Assembly (NCBI GenBank): GCA_016874945.1 | Contig: VGSO01000033.1 | Location: 1-14,131, forward strand | From: Deltaproteobacteria bacterium | Lineage (GTDB): Bacteria > Desulfobacterota > Desulfobaccia > Desulfobaccales > 0-14-0-80-60-11 | Direction of reading: 5' to 3' | DNA: 14,131 bases | Part shown: positions 1 through 8,400 of the stretch, piece by piece | How positions within the stretch are numbered: position 1 is the first letter of the stretch | Layout: each line of letters starts with the position of its first letter | The notes under the pieces: model-generated | Seen by the model: only the letters and a program-made list of their open reading frames with translations | Told to the model about the DNA's origin: nothing | The model's database searches: none | Made by a program: the position numbers and the translations under genes

Positions 1-55
1 GAAGCCGTTTATAACTATTGGATAATACAAATTGTTTTTTCCACCCCCACCCTAA

Positions 56-78
56 CCCTCCCCCCTCAAGGGGGAGGG
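56..78. repeat. C/G-rich hairpin in the intergenic region after the cyclase gene
   Basis: A perfect 9-bp inverted repeat, CCCTCCCCC (56-64) against GGGGGAGGG (70-78), has a 5-nt loop. It lies 77 nt past the stop of the leftward cyclase gene. Neither strand has a U-tract after the stem, so it is not a standard intrinsic terminator. The left arm lies in the string TAACCCTCCCCC, which recurs at 156-167 over the cyclase stop codon. This suggests a dispersed intergenic repeat whose edge forms the end of that gene. The remaining bases of 1-154 show no gene. Confidence 0.5.
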
Positions 79-154
79 AACCGCCCCAATATCGTTGATT
101 CCGCTTTTGACCATGACTTTTGCAAGAGGCTCCTTTTTCTTTTTATTTCCCCCT

Positions 155-2104
155 TTAACCCTCCCCCGCCATCTCCCTGATCCGGAGAGTGATCTCCGGG
201 GGAACCGAGGTGAAGCGGATAGAGGCTTCCTGGCCCCCGTCCGGAGGGGCCTGCACCGCGATCACCTTGCCAAAAATCTTCCCGGCCTCTTCCCTGCCGC
301 GTTCATCGAGGAAGTGAATCTTCACATCTTCCCAGGTGGCGAGTTCACCTTCATAGCCGATGGCGGCCCCGGTTTCGCACAGGTGCGTGACCCAGGCCTT
401 CGTAACGCCCCCCGCCACAATCTTTTCGTGGATGCGGTAGAGGTGGATGGGAAGCTTTTCCGGAAGCGGGATTAGGATATCCAGTTTCTCCGGCAGGGTG
501 ATATTATAAGGCCCGGTCATGGCGCCCACTTCATATAGGGTGGCCGGATGCGGCACCCCCTTCATCTCCGCCTTGAGAATGTCCCGCACGGTGATGAAGT
601 CTTTCACCTCCTGATAAGTGTCCTCGCTGATGAGCACCTGGCCGCCCAGGGCGTAAGACTCGATGCGGCTGGTGAAATTCACGTGGGCGCCCACCACGCT
701 GTACTTGGCCCGCTTCTCCGAGCCGATGTTGCCCACCACCACTTGGCCGGTATTCACCGCCACCCCCATTTCCAGGTGGGGAAGGCCGTCGGCCTTATTG
801 GCCTGGTTGATTCCCGCCATGGCGGCCTGCATTTCCAGGGCGCAGGCCACGGCCCGCACCGGGTGGTCCTCCTGGAGCTCGGGGGCGCCGAAGAAGGCCA
901 GGATGCCGTCTCCCACGATCTCATCAATGACGGCATGATAATCCACCAGGATCTCGATCATTTTGCCCAGGTAGCGGTTAAGAAAAGTAATAACCTCTTC
1001 CGGGGCCATGCCCGCGGTGAGCGCGGTAAAACCCCGGATATCCGACATGAGGATGGAGACCTCCCGGGTTTCGCCCCCCAACTCCAGGGCGCTTTGGTCT
1101 TCCAGGAGCTTTTTCACCACTTCCATGGTCACATAGCGGCCGAAGGTGTCCCGGATGAAGTCCCGTTTGGCGATGTAATCGGTGAGCTTTTCCCCCAACC
1201 GGTTGAAGGAATGGGCCAGGTGGATGACTTCCCGGGCGCCCCGTTCGGGGACGGACACGGAAAAGTTGCCTTCCCCCACCTCCTCCACCCCTCGCCGGAG
1301 GTGGAGAATGGGCCGGGAGATGGCATGGGCGAAATAGAAGCCCGAGAACAGGGCCAGAAGGCAGAAAACCAGACCGCCCACCAAGCCCGCGGCCTTGACC
1401 TGATAGTCCATCTGGGCGGCATGGTCCTTGATCCGCACCTTGGCATCACCCACCACTTCCAGGCTGGCCTGGCGGATTCTGGACAGCACCGGCGTGAAGA
1501 AATCATCGATGTTCACCACGGCCACCACAATGAACGGAGTCCCGGGCACCTGCCGCAACGCCATGAATTTTTCCCGGGTGTGGTTACTGGTGTCCACGAA
1601 GGTGTAGTAGCCCTTCACCTTGGGCTGGGTGAAAGACTGGCGCACCAGGTCCCACATTATGGGGTATTGCTCCTGCCACGCCTGGAAATTCTTGCCCTCG
1701 ATGTCGCGGTTGGGATGGAGGACGGCGTATCCCTTATTGTCAATGAGGTCCACGTAGCCCGCCACCCCATGACGGGAGGGGATCTCCTGGGTGCACAAGG
1801 CCCGCAAAACCTTGTCCCGACGCATCTGGGAGTAATCGAAACTTTTCTTCCCCTTCAGTAAGTAACTCAGATCCCGAACCACGTCCTCGGCCTTGTCCTC
1901 CACTACGGCTTCCCCGTACTCGGTGAGGATCTGCCGGGCGATCTGGTAACTGGAGGTGGTGACCTTCATCAACCCTTCTTCGGAGAAGGCCAGGTTGCTC
2001 GCCTCCATCCGGTCTATCACAAATTCGTCCACCGCCCACATGCCCAGGCTGAGCAGAAGGATCAGGATGACATAGGAAAAAATCAAGTAAGCCCGCATAC
2101 TCAT
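155..2104 (-). CDS. Membrane-bound class III adenylate/guanylate cyclase with Cache-like sensor, HAMP and PilZ-like C-terminal domain
   Basis: A 649-residue protein that should make a cyclic nucleotide in response to an extracytoplasmic signal. Seen: a membrane helix at about 5-22; a periplasmic region at about 30-235 with the Cache-like stretch GYVDLIDNKGYAVLHP (117-132); a second membrane helix at about 238-260; HAMP at about 260-312; and a cyclase domain at about 345-525. The catalytic parts look intact: metal-binding Asp355 (SDIRGFT) and Asp399 (GDGILAFFG), and Asn476 and Arg480 (VNFTSR) for the transition state. The purine-selecting positions are Glu395 and Ser469, not the Lys and Asp/Thr usual in adenylate cyclases, so the product (cAMP or cGMP) is open. 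Residues about 540-645 resemble a PilZ domain without its c-di-GMP-binding arginines. The ATG at 2104 follows AGGAGT by about 6 nt, which supports this start. The gene stands alone and its target is unknown. Confidence 0.88.
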   Translation of the reverse strand: MSMRAYLIFSYVILILLLSLGMWAVDEFVIDRMEASNLAFSEEGLMKVTTSSYQIARQILTEYGEAVVEDKAEDVVRDLSYLLKGKKSFDYSQMRRDKVLRALCTQEIPSRHGVAGYVDLIDNKGYAVLHPNRDIEGKNFQAWQEQYPIMWDLVRQSFTQPKVKGYYTFVDTSNHTREKFMALRQVPGTPFIVVAVVNIDDFFTPVLSRIRQASLEVVGDAKVRIKDHAAQMDYQVKAAGLVGGLVFCLLALFSGFYFAHAISRPILHLRRGVEEVGEGNFSVSVPERGAREVIHLAHSFNRLGEKLTDYIAKRDFIRDTFGRYVTMEVVKKLLEDQSALELGGETREVSILMSDIRGFTALTAGMAPEEVITFLNRYLGKMIEILVDYHAVIDEIVGDGILAFFGAPELQEDHPVRAVACALEMQAAMAGINQANKADGLPHLEMGVAVNTGQVVVGNIGSEKRAKYSVVGAHVNFTSRIESYALGGQVLISEDTYQEVKDFITVRDILKAEMKGVPHPATLYEVGAMTGPYNITLPEKLDILIPLPEKLPIHLYRIHEKIVAGGVTKAWVTHLCETGAAIGYEGELATWEDVKIHFLDERGREEAGKIFGKVIAVQAPPDGGQEASIRFTSVPPEITLRIREMAGEG

Positions 2105-2175
2105 AAAAAGACTCCTGAGTTGTCTGCATCATTAGAATGCCGCGTTTGGCAAGAAATATCCACTACAAAGAAATA

Positions 2176-2230
2176 GAGGACACAGAGATTCACAGAGCTA
2201 CAGTTTTTCTCCGTGGTTCGCGGTGTCCTC
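2176..2230. repeat. Imperfect palindromic intergenic repeat
   Basis: Arms at 2176-2197 and 2209-2230 are inverted copies matching at about 17 of 22 positions, around an 11-nt T-rich loop. The outer 8 bp (GAGGACAC against GTGTCCTC) are perfect. It lies between the toxin-antitoxin cassette and the cyclase, both read leftward. There is no clear U-tract. The arm vocabulary (gacacag, cacagag) is shared with the palindrome at 10186-10240, so both may belong to one family of short non-coding repeats. Confidence 0.55.
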
Positions 2231-2269
2231 GGCGCTAACAAGAATTCATTTACAGTGGTAAGATGTGGC

Positions 2270-2674
2270 TTAATATCTAGGGAGGGCATGGGGAGTTTTT
2301 CGGCCTCGGGTCGTTCGGTCAAAATCACTATCAAAACTTATAATAATCAAATCATGGAGTTCGGCAAGCTGATATTGATAAGCATCATCGAAGTCAAGAT
2401 TAAAAATATTTGATACCTCAATTACTCCTTCCATATCTTCTACTGTTAACGACATTATTCTTATTCCTGCCTGATACACCATGTCTAGTAAAAATTGACT
2501 AAATATCTGCTTCTGTTTTCTTCTAAAGAGAAGAATCCCGATTGAGTGGAGAGAGTAATCAGACATGAAAAACTCATGTTCCCAAGTCCTCGACAGCAAT
2601 TCCTGGGCAGTCTTGGAGTTTGCCTGATCCAAAATAATCTCTAAAAAGATATTGGTATCGATAAGGAGCCTCAC
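2270..2674 (-). CDS. PIN-domain toxin-like ribonuclease (VapC family)
   Basis: A 134-residue PIN-domain protein, probably the toxin of a type II toxin-antitoxin pair. PIN toxins are Mg-dependent RNases. Seen: the N-terminal strand with Asp6 (LLIDTNIFLE), an acidic cluster at 94-97 (LDFDDAYQY), and the C-terminal strand with Asp115 and Asp117 (IISFDSDFDR). The second acidic position of classic PIN domains, usually Glu near residue 42, falls in SDYSLHSIG. No Glu is there, although Asp39 is close. The start is GTG at 2674 and overlaps the upstream antitoxin stop by 4 nt (GTGA), a sign of translational coupling. The gene is more AT-rich than its flanks, which suggests acquisition by transfer. The fold call is firm. 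Toxicity is inferred from context. Confidence 0.82.
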   Translation of the reverse strand: MRLLIDTNIFLEIILDQANSKTAQELLSRTWEHEFFMSDYSLHSIGILLFRRKQKQIFSQFLLDMVYQAGIRIMSLTVEDMEGVIEVSNIFNLDFDDAYQYQLAELHDLIIISFDSDFDRTTRGRKTPHALPRY

Positions 2675-2883
2675 CTATCGCCAATCCTCCATTCCAAAAT
2701 TTTGTGTTGGAGTTCAACAGAAGTGTATTGCTCCCGCAGGTCTCTAAGCGCTCCGGCCCAATCAAAGCGCGGCTTACCCAGTGATTTTCGCCGTCGTTTT
2801 TCCAAAAGAAACTCAACAAAATCCGAAACTTCTTGCCGCAATTCTGGAGGCAATTCCTGTATTTTGTCTTCAAGGGTTTTCAT
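2671..2883 (-). CDS. DUF2281-like antitoxin partner of the PIN toxin
   Basis: A 70-residue, highly charged protein. The N-terminal half (KIQELPPELRQEVSDFVEFL) predicts an amphipathic helix as in DUF2281 proteins, small VapB-like partners of PIN toxins. The C-terminal half (FDWAGALRDLREQYTSVELQ) is typical of the toxin-binding tail in that family. It precedes the toxin and overlaps it by 4 nt, the usual antitoxin-first order. The ATG at 2883 follows GAGGT by 6 nt. It probably neutralises the toxin. Any self-repression through DNA binding is inference, because no ribbon-helix-helix or AbrB motif is obvious. Confidence 0.78.
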   Translation of the reverse strand: MKTLEDKIQELPPELRQEVSDFVEFLLEKRRRKSLGKPRFDWAGALRDLREQYTSVELQHKILEWRIGDR

Positions 2884-2944
2884 TATTTACCTCATTTGGT
2901 TTTTTTAAATTTTAATTTCATCTCTTATACTCTATGGCTCTCTA

Positions 2945-2972
2945 AAAAGGAGCTTTTTCTTTTTCTCCTTTT
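2945..2972 (-). terminator. Weak intrinsic terminator downstream of asnS
   Basis: The 8-bp stem AAAAGGAG/CTCCTTTT (2945-2952, 2965-2972) has an A/G-rich 12-nt loop when read leftward. The descending arm runs into T5. It lies 24 nt after the asnS stop and ahead of the antitoxin gene. Only four pairs are G:C, so efficiency is probably modest. Confidence 0.4.
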
Positions 2973-2995
2973 CAAGGCCATCCCTCGTATACTAT

Positions 2996-4327
2996 TTAAG
3001 GATACAGCCTATCCAACAGCCGGGGAAAGGGGATGGCCTCCCGCACGTGGTGGAGGCCGCAGAGCCAGGCCACCACTCTCTCAATCCCCATCCCGAAGCC
3101 GCCGTGGGGGACGCTGCCGTAGCGGCGCAAGTCCAGGTACCATTCCAGGGGTTCCTGGGGCAGGTGATGCTCCCGGATGCGTTCCAAGAGGATTTCCAAA
3201 TCGGCAATGCGCTGGGAGGCCCCGACGATCTCGCCGCAGCCCTCCGGGGCCAGCATGTCCATGCACAGGGCCAGCCGGGGGTCTTCCGGGTCCGCCTCCA
3301 TGTAAAAAGCTTTGCAGCTCCGGGGATAACGGTGCACCAACACCGGGCGGTCAAACATGCGGGAGAGCACGGTTTCTTCATCGCCGCCGAAGTCTTCGCC
3401 CCAGGGAACTTCCAGACCCTGGCTTTTCAAGCGTTCCAGAGCCTCCGAATAGCTGATTCGGGGGAAAGGCCCCGCGGCCGCGGCCTGGAGAGGACCGGGA
3501 TCACGCTCCAGGGTCTGAAGGTCCGTCCCCCGGTTTTCCAGAACCCGCTGGATAATGAAGCGCACCAGCCCTTCCGCCAGGGCCATCACGTCGGTCAGGG
3601 TGCAAAACGCGGCCTCGGCCTCCACCATCCAAAACTCCATGAGGTGGCGCCGGGTCTTGGATTTCTCCGCCCGGAAAGTGGGGCCGAAACAATACACCTT
3701 GCCCAGGGCCATGGCTGCGGCCTCCAGGTAAAGCTGGCCGCTTTGGGAGAGGTAGGCCTTGCCCCGGTCCAGATAATTGGTTTCAAAGAGCGTGGTGGTG
3801 CCTTCACAGGCGCATGGCGTCAGGATGGGGGTGTCCACCAGAACGAAGCCCTGGTGGTGGAAAAAGTCCCGGCAGGCCCGGGAGACCTCGTCCCGCACCC
3901 GCAAGACGGCCTGCTGCCGGGGGGACCGGAGCCACAGGTGGCGGTTATCCAGGAGAAACGCCACCCCGTGTTCCTTGGGGGCGATGGGGTATTCCTGGGC
4001 GAGGTGCACCGGACGGAGACGGGTCACCTCCAGCTCATAACCCCCGGGGGCCCGGGCGTCGGCCCGGACCCGGCCTTCCAGGACCAGGGAGGATTCCAAG
4101 GTTAGACGGGCGAAATTCTCGAAATCCTCCTCAGGGACCTGACCCTTTACCAGCACTCCCTGGGCCAGGCCGGAGCCGTCCCTGAGGACGATGAAGCGCA
4201 CCTTGCCGCTGGAGCGCAGGTGGTGGACCCAGCCCTGGAGCGTAACCACTTCGCCCACGTGCTTACCCAGGGCCGCGATGGTGGTGAGAGAAGGGTTTTC
4301 GGTTTTCGGTCTTCGGTCTTCGGTCAA
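2996..4327 (-). CDS. asnS: Asparaginyl-tRNA synthetase
   Basis: A class IIb aminoacyl-tRNA synthetase that charges tRNA-Asn with asparagine in the cytoplasm. From the TTG at 4327 it has 443 residues, close to the family's usual 430-470. Seen: an N-terminal OB-fold anticodon-binding domain at about 20-108 (VTLQGWVHHLRSSGK); the AsnRS-type stretch CEGTTTLFE near 174-182; motif 2 near 214-232 (FRAE..., then RRHLMEF); and motif 3 near 409-421 (GFGMGIERVVAW). The open frame extends to a TTG at 4378, but that start has no ribosome site and lies inside a heptamer repeat. The TTG at 4327 has GGGAG about 8 nt upstream, so it is preferred. Both versions include residues encoded by the 7-bp array at 4294-4325 (TEDRRPKTENP). 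The gene follows surA at a distance of 181 nt. Confidence 0.93.
   Translation of the reverse strand: MTEDRRPKTENPSLTTIAALGKHVGEVVTLQGWVHHLRSSGKVRFIVLRDGSGLAQGVLVKGQVPEEDFENFARLTLESSLVLEGRVRADARAPGGYELEVTRLRPVHLAQEYPIAPKEHGVAFLLDNRHLWLRSPRQQAVLRVRDEVSRACRDFFHHQGFVLVDTPILTPCACEGTTTLFETNYLDRGKAYLSQSGQLYLEAAAMALGKVYCFGPTFRAEKSKTRRHLMEFWMVEAEAAFCTLTDVMALAEGLVRFIIQRVLENRGTDLQTLERDPGPLQAAAAGPFPRISYSEALERLKSQGLEVPWGEDFGGDEETVLSRMFDRPVLVHRYPRSCKAFYMEADPEDPRLALCMDMLAPEGCGEIVGASQRIADLEILLERIREHHLPQEPLEWYLDLRRYGSVPHGGFGMGIERVVAWLCGLHHVREAIPFPRLLDRLYP
4294..4325. repeat. Heptamer tandem array inside the asnS 5' end
   Basis: Read on the + strand, four 7-bp units, GGTTTTC twice then GGTCTTC twice, are followed by a partial GGTC. 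The array lies within the asnS open frame and encodes the low-complexity stretch DRRPKTENP before the OB-fold. Because 7 is not a multiple of 3, gain or loss of one unit would shift any start upstream of it out of frame. Confidence 0.85.
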
Positions 4328-4372
4328 AAAACCATTCTCCCAGGCATTTTCTTCCAAGACCTGCTTGGAAAA

Positions 4373-4403
4373 GTTCAAAGTTCAAGGTTCAAGGTTCAAA
4401 GTT
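4373..4403. repeat. Heptamer tandem array upstream of asnS
   Basis: Read on the + strand, the units are GTTCAAA, GTTCAAG, GTTCAAG and GTTCAAA, then a partial GTT. The sequence differs from the array 48 bp away, but unit length and copy number match. It covers the TTG at 4376-4378 that would be the most upstream asnS start, which makes that start doubtful. Confidence 0.85.
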
Positions 4404-4496
4404 AATGTAGGGGGCGCGCCGTGCAGCAGTAAGTAAGTTACTGACTTTTCATTGTTTTGAGAGAGCCGAAGGCTCATGCGCGACTGATCCGGTAAA

Positions 4497-4512
4497 ACTG
4501 CTCACTGCTCAC
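4497..4512. repeat. Short heptamer tandem repeat over the surA stop codon
   Basis: Two full ACTGCTC units plus AC, read on the + strand. The second unit supplies part of the surA stop codon (TGA, complement of 4509-4511). It is the third 7-bp tandem repeat within about 220 bp, with a third sequence. Confidence 0.7.
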
Positions 4513-5480
4513 ATCATGATCTTGATAACGGCCTTGGTGCGCAGAGTCTTAACCCATTCAATATACAACTTTTCCAGATTCCGGTGCATGAGCATTTGAC
4601 GGATGCGGGGCGCGGCTTCTTCAAAGGAGATGGTCCTGCCGATCCGGCGCTCCGTCATCTGGATAAGCTGGAAACCTTTGGGGGTCTGAATGGGGAAAAT
4701 ATCTCCCGGCTTACCCCCCCTGATGGCTTCGGCCAGCGGGGGAGCCATGTCGGCTTCGGCCACGGAACCCAGGTCAACGACCTCCGCCTCGTGCTTCCGG
4801 GCCACCTCCGAGAAAGCCTTCGGCCCCGCCTGGCGGATTTCCTTAATTAACGTCTCCGCCTTTTTCTGGATTTCCTCTTTCTGGGCCGGGGTGGGGTTGG
4901 CCGGGAAATTTAAAACAATCATGCGCAGGTGGACCTGTTCTCTTCCCATCCCGCCTTCTTTGGTTTGTTCATCATAAATCCGGCGCACGTCGGCGTCGCT
5001 CACCGTAACCTTGCCTCCCACCGCCACGTTGGCCAGGCGCTCCTGGACAAGCTGTCCTTGAATCTGGTCCCGAAGGTCTTTATAGGTGAGGCCGGACTGA
5101 GTCAAGGCTTTGTCCAAGGCGGCGTCGTCGGGAATATTGTTGCGCCGCCGGAATTCTTGCAGGGCCTGGTCCATTTCCTTGTCGCTAACGCTTATACCCC
5201 GGCGTTTGGCCTCGGCCAGGGCCAATTTCCGGTCGATGAGGGCTTCCAGCAATTCCCGTTGCACCTGCTTTCCCCCCTTGGCCCGGGCGCCTCCCGGTTC
5301 AGGTTCAATGGACCTGGACATGGCCTCCAATTCTGACTGGGTGATGATCTCATCGTTGACCTGGGCCACAATGCGGTCCACGACCGCGGCCCGGGCCGGT
5401 CCAGGGGTCATCGCCGGGGCCAGCCCCGCCAGGATTAGCAAGGTTATCATAGTCATGCGCCAGATGGGGGTTTTATGCAT
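4509..5480 (-). CDS. surA: SurA-like periplasmic chaperone / parvulin-type peptidyl-prolyl isomerase
   Basis: A 323-residue secreted protein expected to escort unfolded outer-membrane proteins through the periplasm. Seen: a basic start and hydrophobic core at about 8-24, with a likely signal-peptidase site after Ala-Arg-Ala near residue 31; a SurA N-terminal domain at about 32-165 (VDRIVAQVNDEIITQSELE is characteristic); and one parvulin domain at about 181-280. The segment ARKHEAEVVDLGSV lacks the usual Ser/Gly-rich loop before DLG, so isomerase activity may be weak. E. coli SurA is longer (about 430 residues) with two parvulin domains. The ATG at 5480 follows GAGGT by 8 nt and overlaps the mfd stop by 8 nt, implying co-transcription and probable translational coupling. 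Assignment to SurA itself, not another PpiC-type foldase, is moderately secure. Confidence 0.85.
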   Translation of the reverse strand: MHKTPIWRMTMITLLILAGLAPAMTPGPARAAVVDRIVAQVNDEIITQSELEAMSRSIEPEPGGARAKGGKQVQRELLEALIDRKLALAEAKRRGISVSDKEMDQALQEFRRRNNIPDDAALDKALTQSGLTYKDLRDQIQGQLVQERLANVAVGGKVTVSDADVRRIYDEQTKEGGMGREQVHLRMIVLNFPANPTPAQKEEIQKKAETLIKEIRQAGPKAFSEVARKHEAEVVDLGSVAEADMAPPLAEAIRGGKPGDIFPIQTPKGFQLIQMTERRIGRTISFEEAAPRIRQMLMHRNLEKLYIEWVKTLRTKAVIKIMM

Positions 5481-8400
5481 GATGGGTTACCTCTATATTT
5501 GCCTTAACAAAAGTCTCCACTTCTTTCAAGCAGTTTTCCACCCTCCCCAGCAGAGAATCGGTTTCCGGCAGGCGCACTCTCAGCGCCTGGTCGGGGCGGA
5601 GGCGGAATTGTTCCGGCCGCCGCCGGAGAAGCTCAATAAGGTGGGGAAGATCCAGGCGTTCGGGTTGGGCAAACTGGAGCACCGCGAAACTGTCCTGCAC
5701 CTCCAGACGCTTGACTCCCAGGCGGCGCAGCAGATATTTGAGGCGCACCACCCCCAGCAGGTTCCGGCCTTCTCCGGGCAGCGGCCCGAAGCGGTCCAGG
5801 AGTTCTTCCTCCATCTCCTGGATCATCTCCGGCGTGAGGCGGCCGGACAGGCGGCGGTACAGGGCCAGGCGCTCCTGCACGTCCGGCACGTAGTCCTCGG
5901 GCAGATAGGCCCCCAGGGGAAGACGGATTTCCGGATCGGGGGCCAGTTCTTCGGGCTCACCCTTGAATTCCCGAATTGCCTGTTCCAGGAGCTGCAGGTA
6001 AAGCTCATAGCCCACTTCTGCCAGGTGGCCGGATTGGGCCTGGCCCAGAAGGTTCCCCGCGCCCCGGAGTTGGAGGTCATGAAGGGCGATCTTGAAGCCG
6101 GACCCCAGCTCGGTGAATTCCATCAGGGCCTTGAGGCGCTTCTGGGCTTCGGCGGACAGGGCCGCCTCGTCCGGCACCAGGAGATAGGCATAGGCCTGGG
6201 CCTTGCCCCGCCCCACCCGGCCCCGGAGCTGATAGAGCTGGGCCAGTCCCATGGTGTGCGCCCGGTTGATGATGATGGTGTTGGCCGCGGGGATGTCCAG
6301 CCCGGCCTCGATGATGGCAGTGCATACCAGGACGTCGATCTCGCCGCGCCAGAACTGGAGCATGACCCGCTCCAGCTCCCGCTCCGGCATCTGGCCATGG
6401 GCCATGGCCACCCGGGCTTCGGGCGCCAGTTCTTTGGCGTACCTGGCCCATCTCCCCAGATTGAAGACCCGGTTGTGCACGAAAAAAACCTGGCCACCCC
6501 GGGCCAGCTCCCGGCGGATGGCCGCTTGAATCACCGCAGCTTCCGGTCGGCAAAGGTAGGTGCGGATGGCCCGGCGGTTCTCCGGGGGGGTGTTGATCAG
6601 GCTCAGATCCCGCAGGCCGGTGAGGGATAGCTGCATGGTGCGGGGAATGGGAGTGGCGGTGAGGGTGAGGACGTCCACGGTGCGCCGCCATTCCTTCAGG
6701 CGTTCCTTTTGCTTGACCCCGAAGCGCTGCTCTTCATCCACGATCACCAGCCCCAGGTCCCGGAAGGCCACATCTTTGGACAGGAGCCGGTGGGTGCCGA
6801 TGACGATGTCGATTTTCCCCTGGGCCTGGCCCGCCAGGATCCGCCGTTGCTCTGCCGGAGATTTGAACCGGCTCAGGACCCGGACCTCCAGGGGATAATG
6901 GGCCAACCGGCGGACGAAGGTCTCGTAATGCTGCTCCGCCAGAACCGTGGTGGGGACCAGCACCGCCACCTGCTTGCCGTCCATGGCCGCCTTGAACGCG
7001 GCCCGGATGGCCACCTCGGTCTTGCCGTAGCCCACATCGCCGCAAATAAGGCGGTCCATGGGCTTCTCCGAGGTCATGTCCGACAGCACGTCCTGGATGG
7101 CGTGAAGCTGGTCCGGCGTTTCTTCGTACTCGAAACCGGCTTCGAACTCCCGGAAGACCGCGTCTGACGGGGAAAAATGGTGCCCCGGCAGCACCCGCCG
7201 CAGGGCATACAGCTCCACCAGCTCCCGGGCGATCTTTTCCACCGCCTTTTTGACCTTCTTTTTGGCCCGCTCCCAGGACTTGCCCCCCAGCCGGGCCACG
7301 TGGGGTTGGACCCCTTCCACCCCCAGGTACTTCTGCACCAGATTAAGGCGGTCCACCGGCAGATAGAGGCGATCGCCCCCCTGGTATTCCAAATCCAGGT
7401 AGTCGTTGACCTGGGCGCCCACGGTGAGCTTTACCAGTCCCCGGTAGATGCCGATGCCGTGGTCCAGGTGGACAATGAAATCCCCTTCCTGGAGGTCCGC
7501 CAGCGACGTGAGGTGTAGGGGAGGGCGGGATTCCTTGTGGCGCCGGCCTTCGGGGCGGAAGCCCAGGGCCTCGTCTTCGGTGAGCACGATAAGTCCCTGG
7601 GAGAGCAGCCGGAAGCCGCTGGAGAGATCCCCCACGTTGAGTTCCACCCCCGGACCCGCTTCCCAGGCCGGCGTGGCCGCGGTCTGGACCTCAAGTCCTT
7701 CCTCGGCCAGCAGCCGTGCCAGCCTTTCGGCCCGGTGGCGGCTCATGGAGACCAGGACCACCTGGAAGCCCTGGCGGCGCCAGTCCTCCAGGCGGTGGGC
7801 CAGGGCCGGGATCAGCCTCCCGGATTCGGCCCCGGCCTGGGCCAGTTCCGGGGCCAGTCCGTCATTTTTTTCCACTTGGAAACCAAACTGGACCGCATCC
7901 GGGTGTTCCCAAGGGAGCATGGGGCAAAAGAGGGTGGCAAAGTCCCGGCGCCGCGCCTCCCAAGTCTCTTCGTCCAGCCAGCCCGGCGGCTCGGAAACCG
8001 TTAGTTCTTCAAGCTGTTGAAGCTCCGCGGTCAGTCCCTGGGGGTCCCATTCCACCACCACGGTGTCTTCCGGCAAAAATTCCCACAGGGTCTGGGGCTG
8101 GGGATAGAAATCCGTTAGAAGGCGTTCGATCCCGGGAAAGTGACGGCCTGCCTGGATATGGCTCCAAAGCTGGGGGTCCCGGCGCCGTCGCAGCCGGGCC
8201 AGGGCATGGTCCCGGGCCGCCGCGTCCAGCACCACTTCGCTCACCGGCAGCACCACCAGGTCCTCCAGTTTCACTCCCAAGGACCGCTGGCTGGCCGGAT
8301 CGAAGCAACGAAGGGACTCCACTTCGTCCCCCCAAAACTCCAGACGCACCGGGTGGGTATAAAGAGGCGGGTAAAGATCGATAACTCCGCCCCGGACGCA

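Noticed and set aside
548..1861. Long + strand open frame of 437 codons opposite the cyclase
   Set aside because: It is antisense to a gene with clear domains, is rich in His/Gly/Pro as expected for a shadow of GC-rich coding DNA, and has no family motif.
2152..2167. TTGGCA motif resembling a sigma-54 -24 element
   Set aside because: There is no GC at the required 10-nt distance, and it points away from the cyclase.
3047..4105. Long + strand open frame of 352 codons opposite asnS
   Set aside because: It is a shadow frame of a clear synthetase gene and shows no recognisable domain.
4427..4443. Small inverted repeat CAGTAA/TTACTG between surA and asnS as a terminator
   Set aside because: Six mostly weak pairs without a U-tract in the leftward direction; not enough to call.
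5110..6630. 506-codon + strand open frame opposite surA and mfd
   Set aside because: It spans the junction of two well-supported genes on the other strand and has shadow-like composition.
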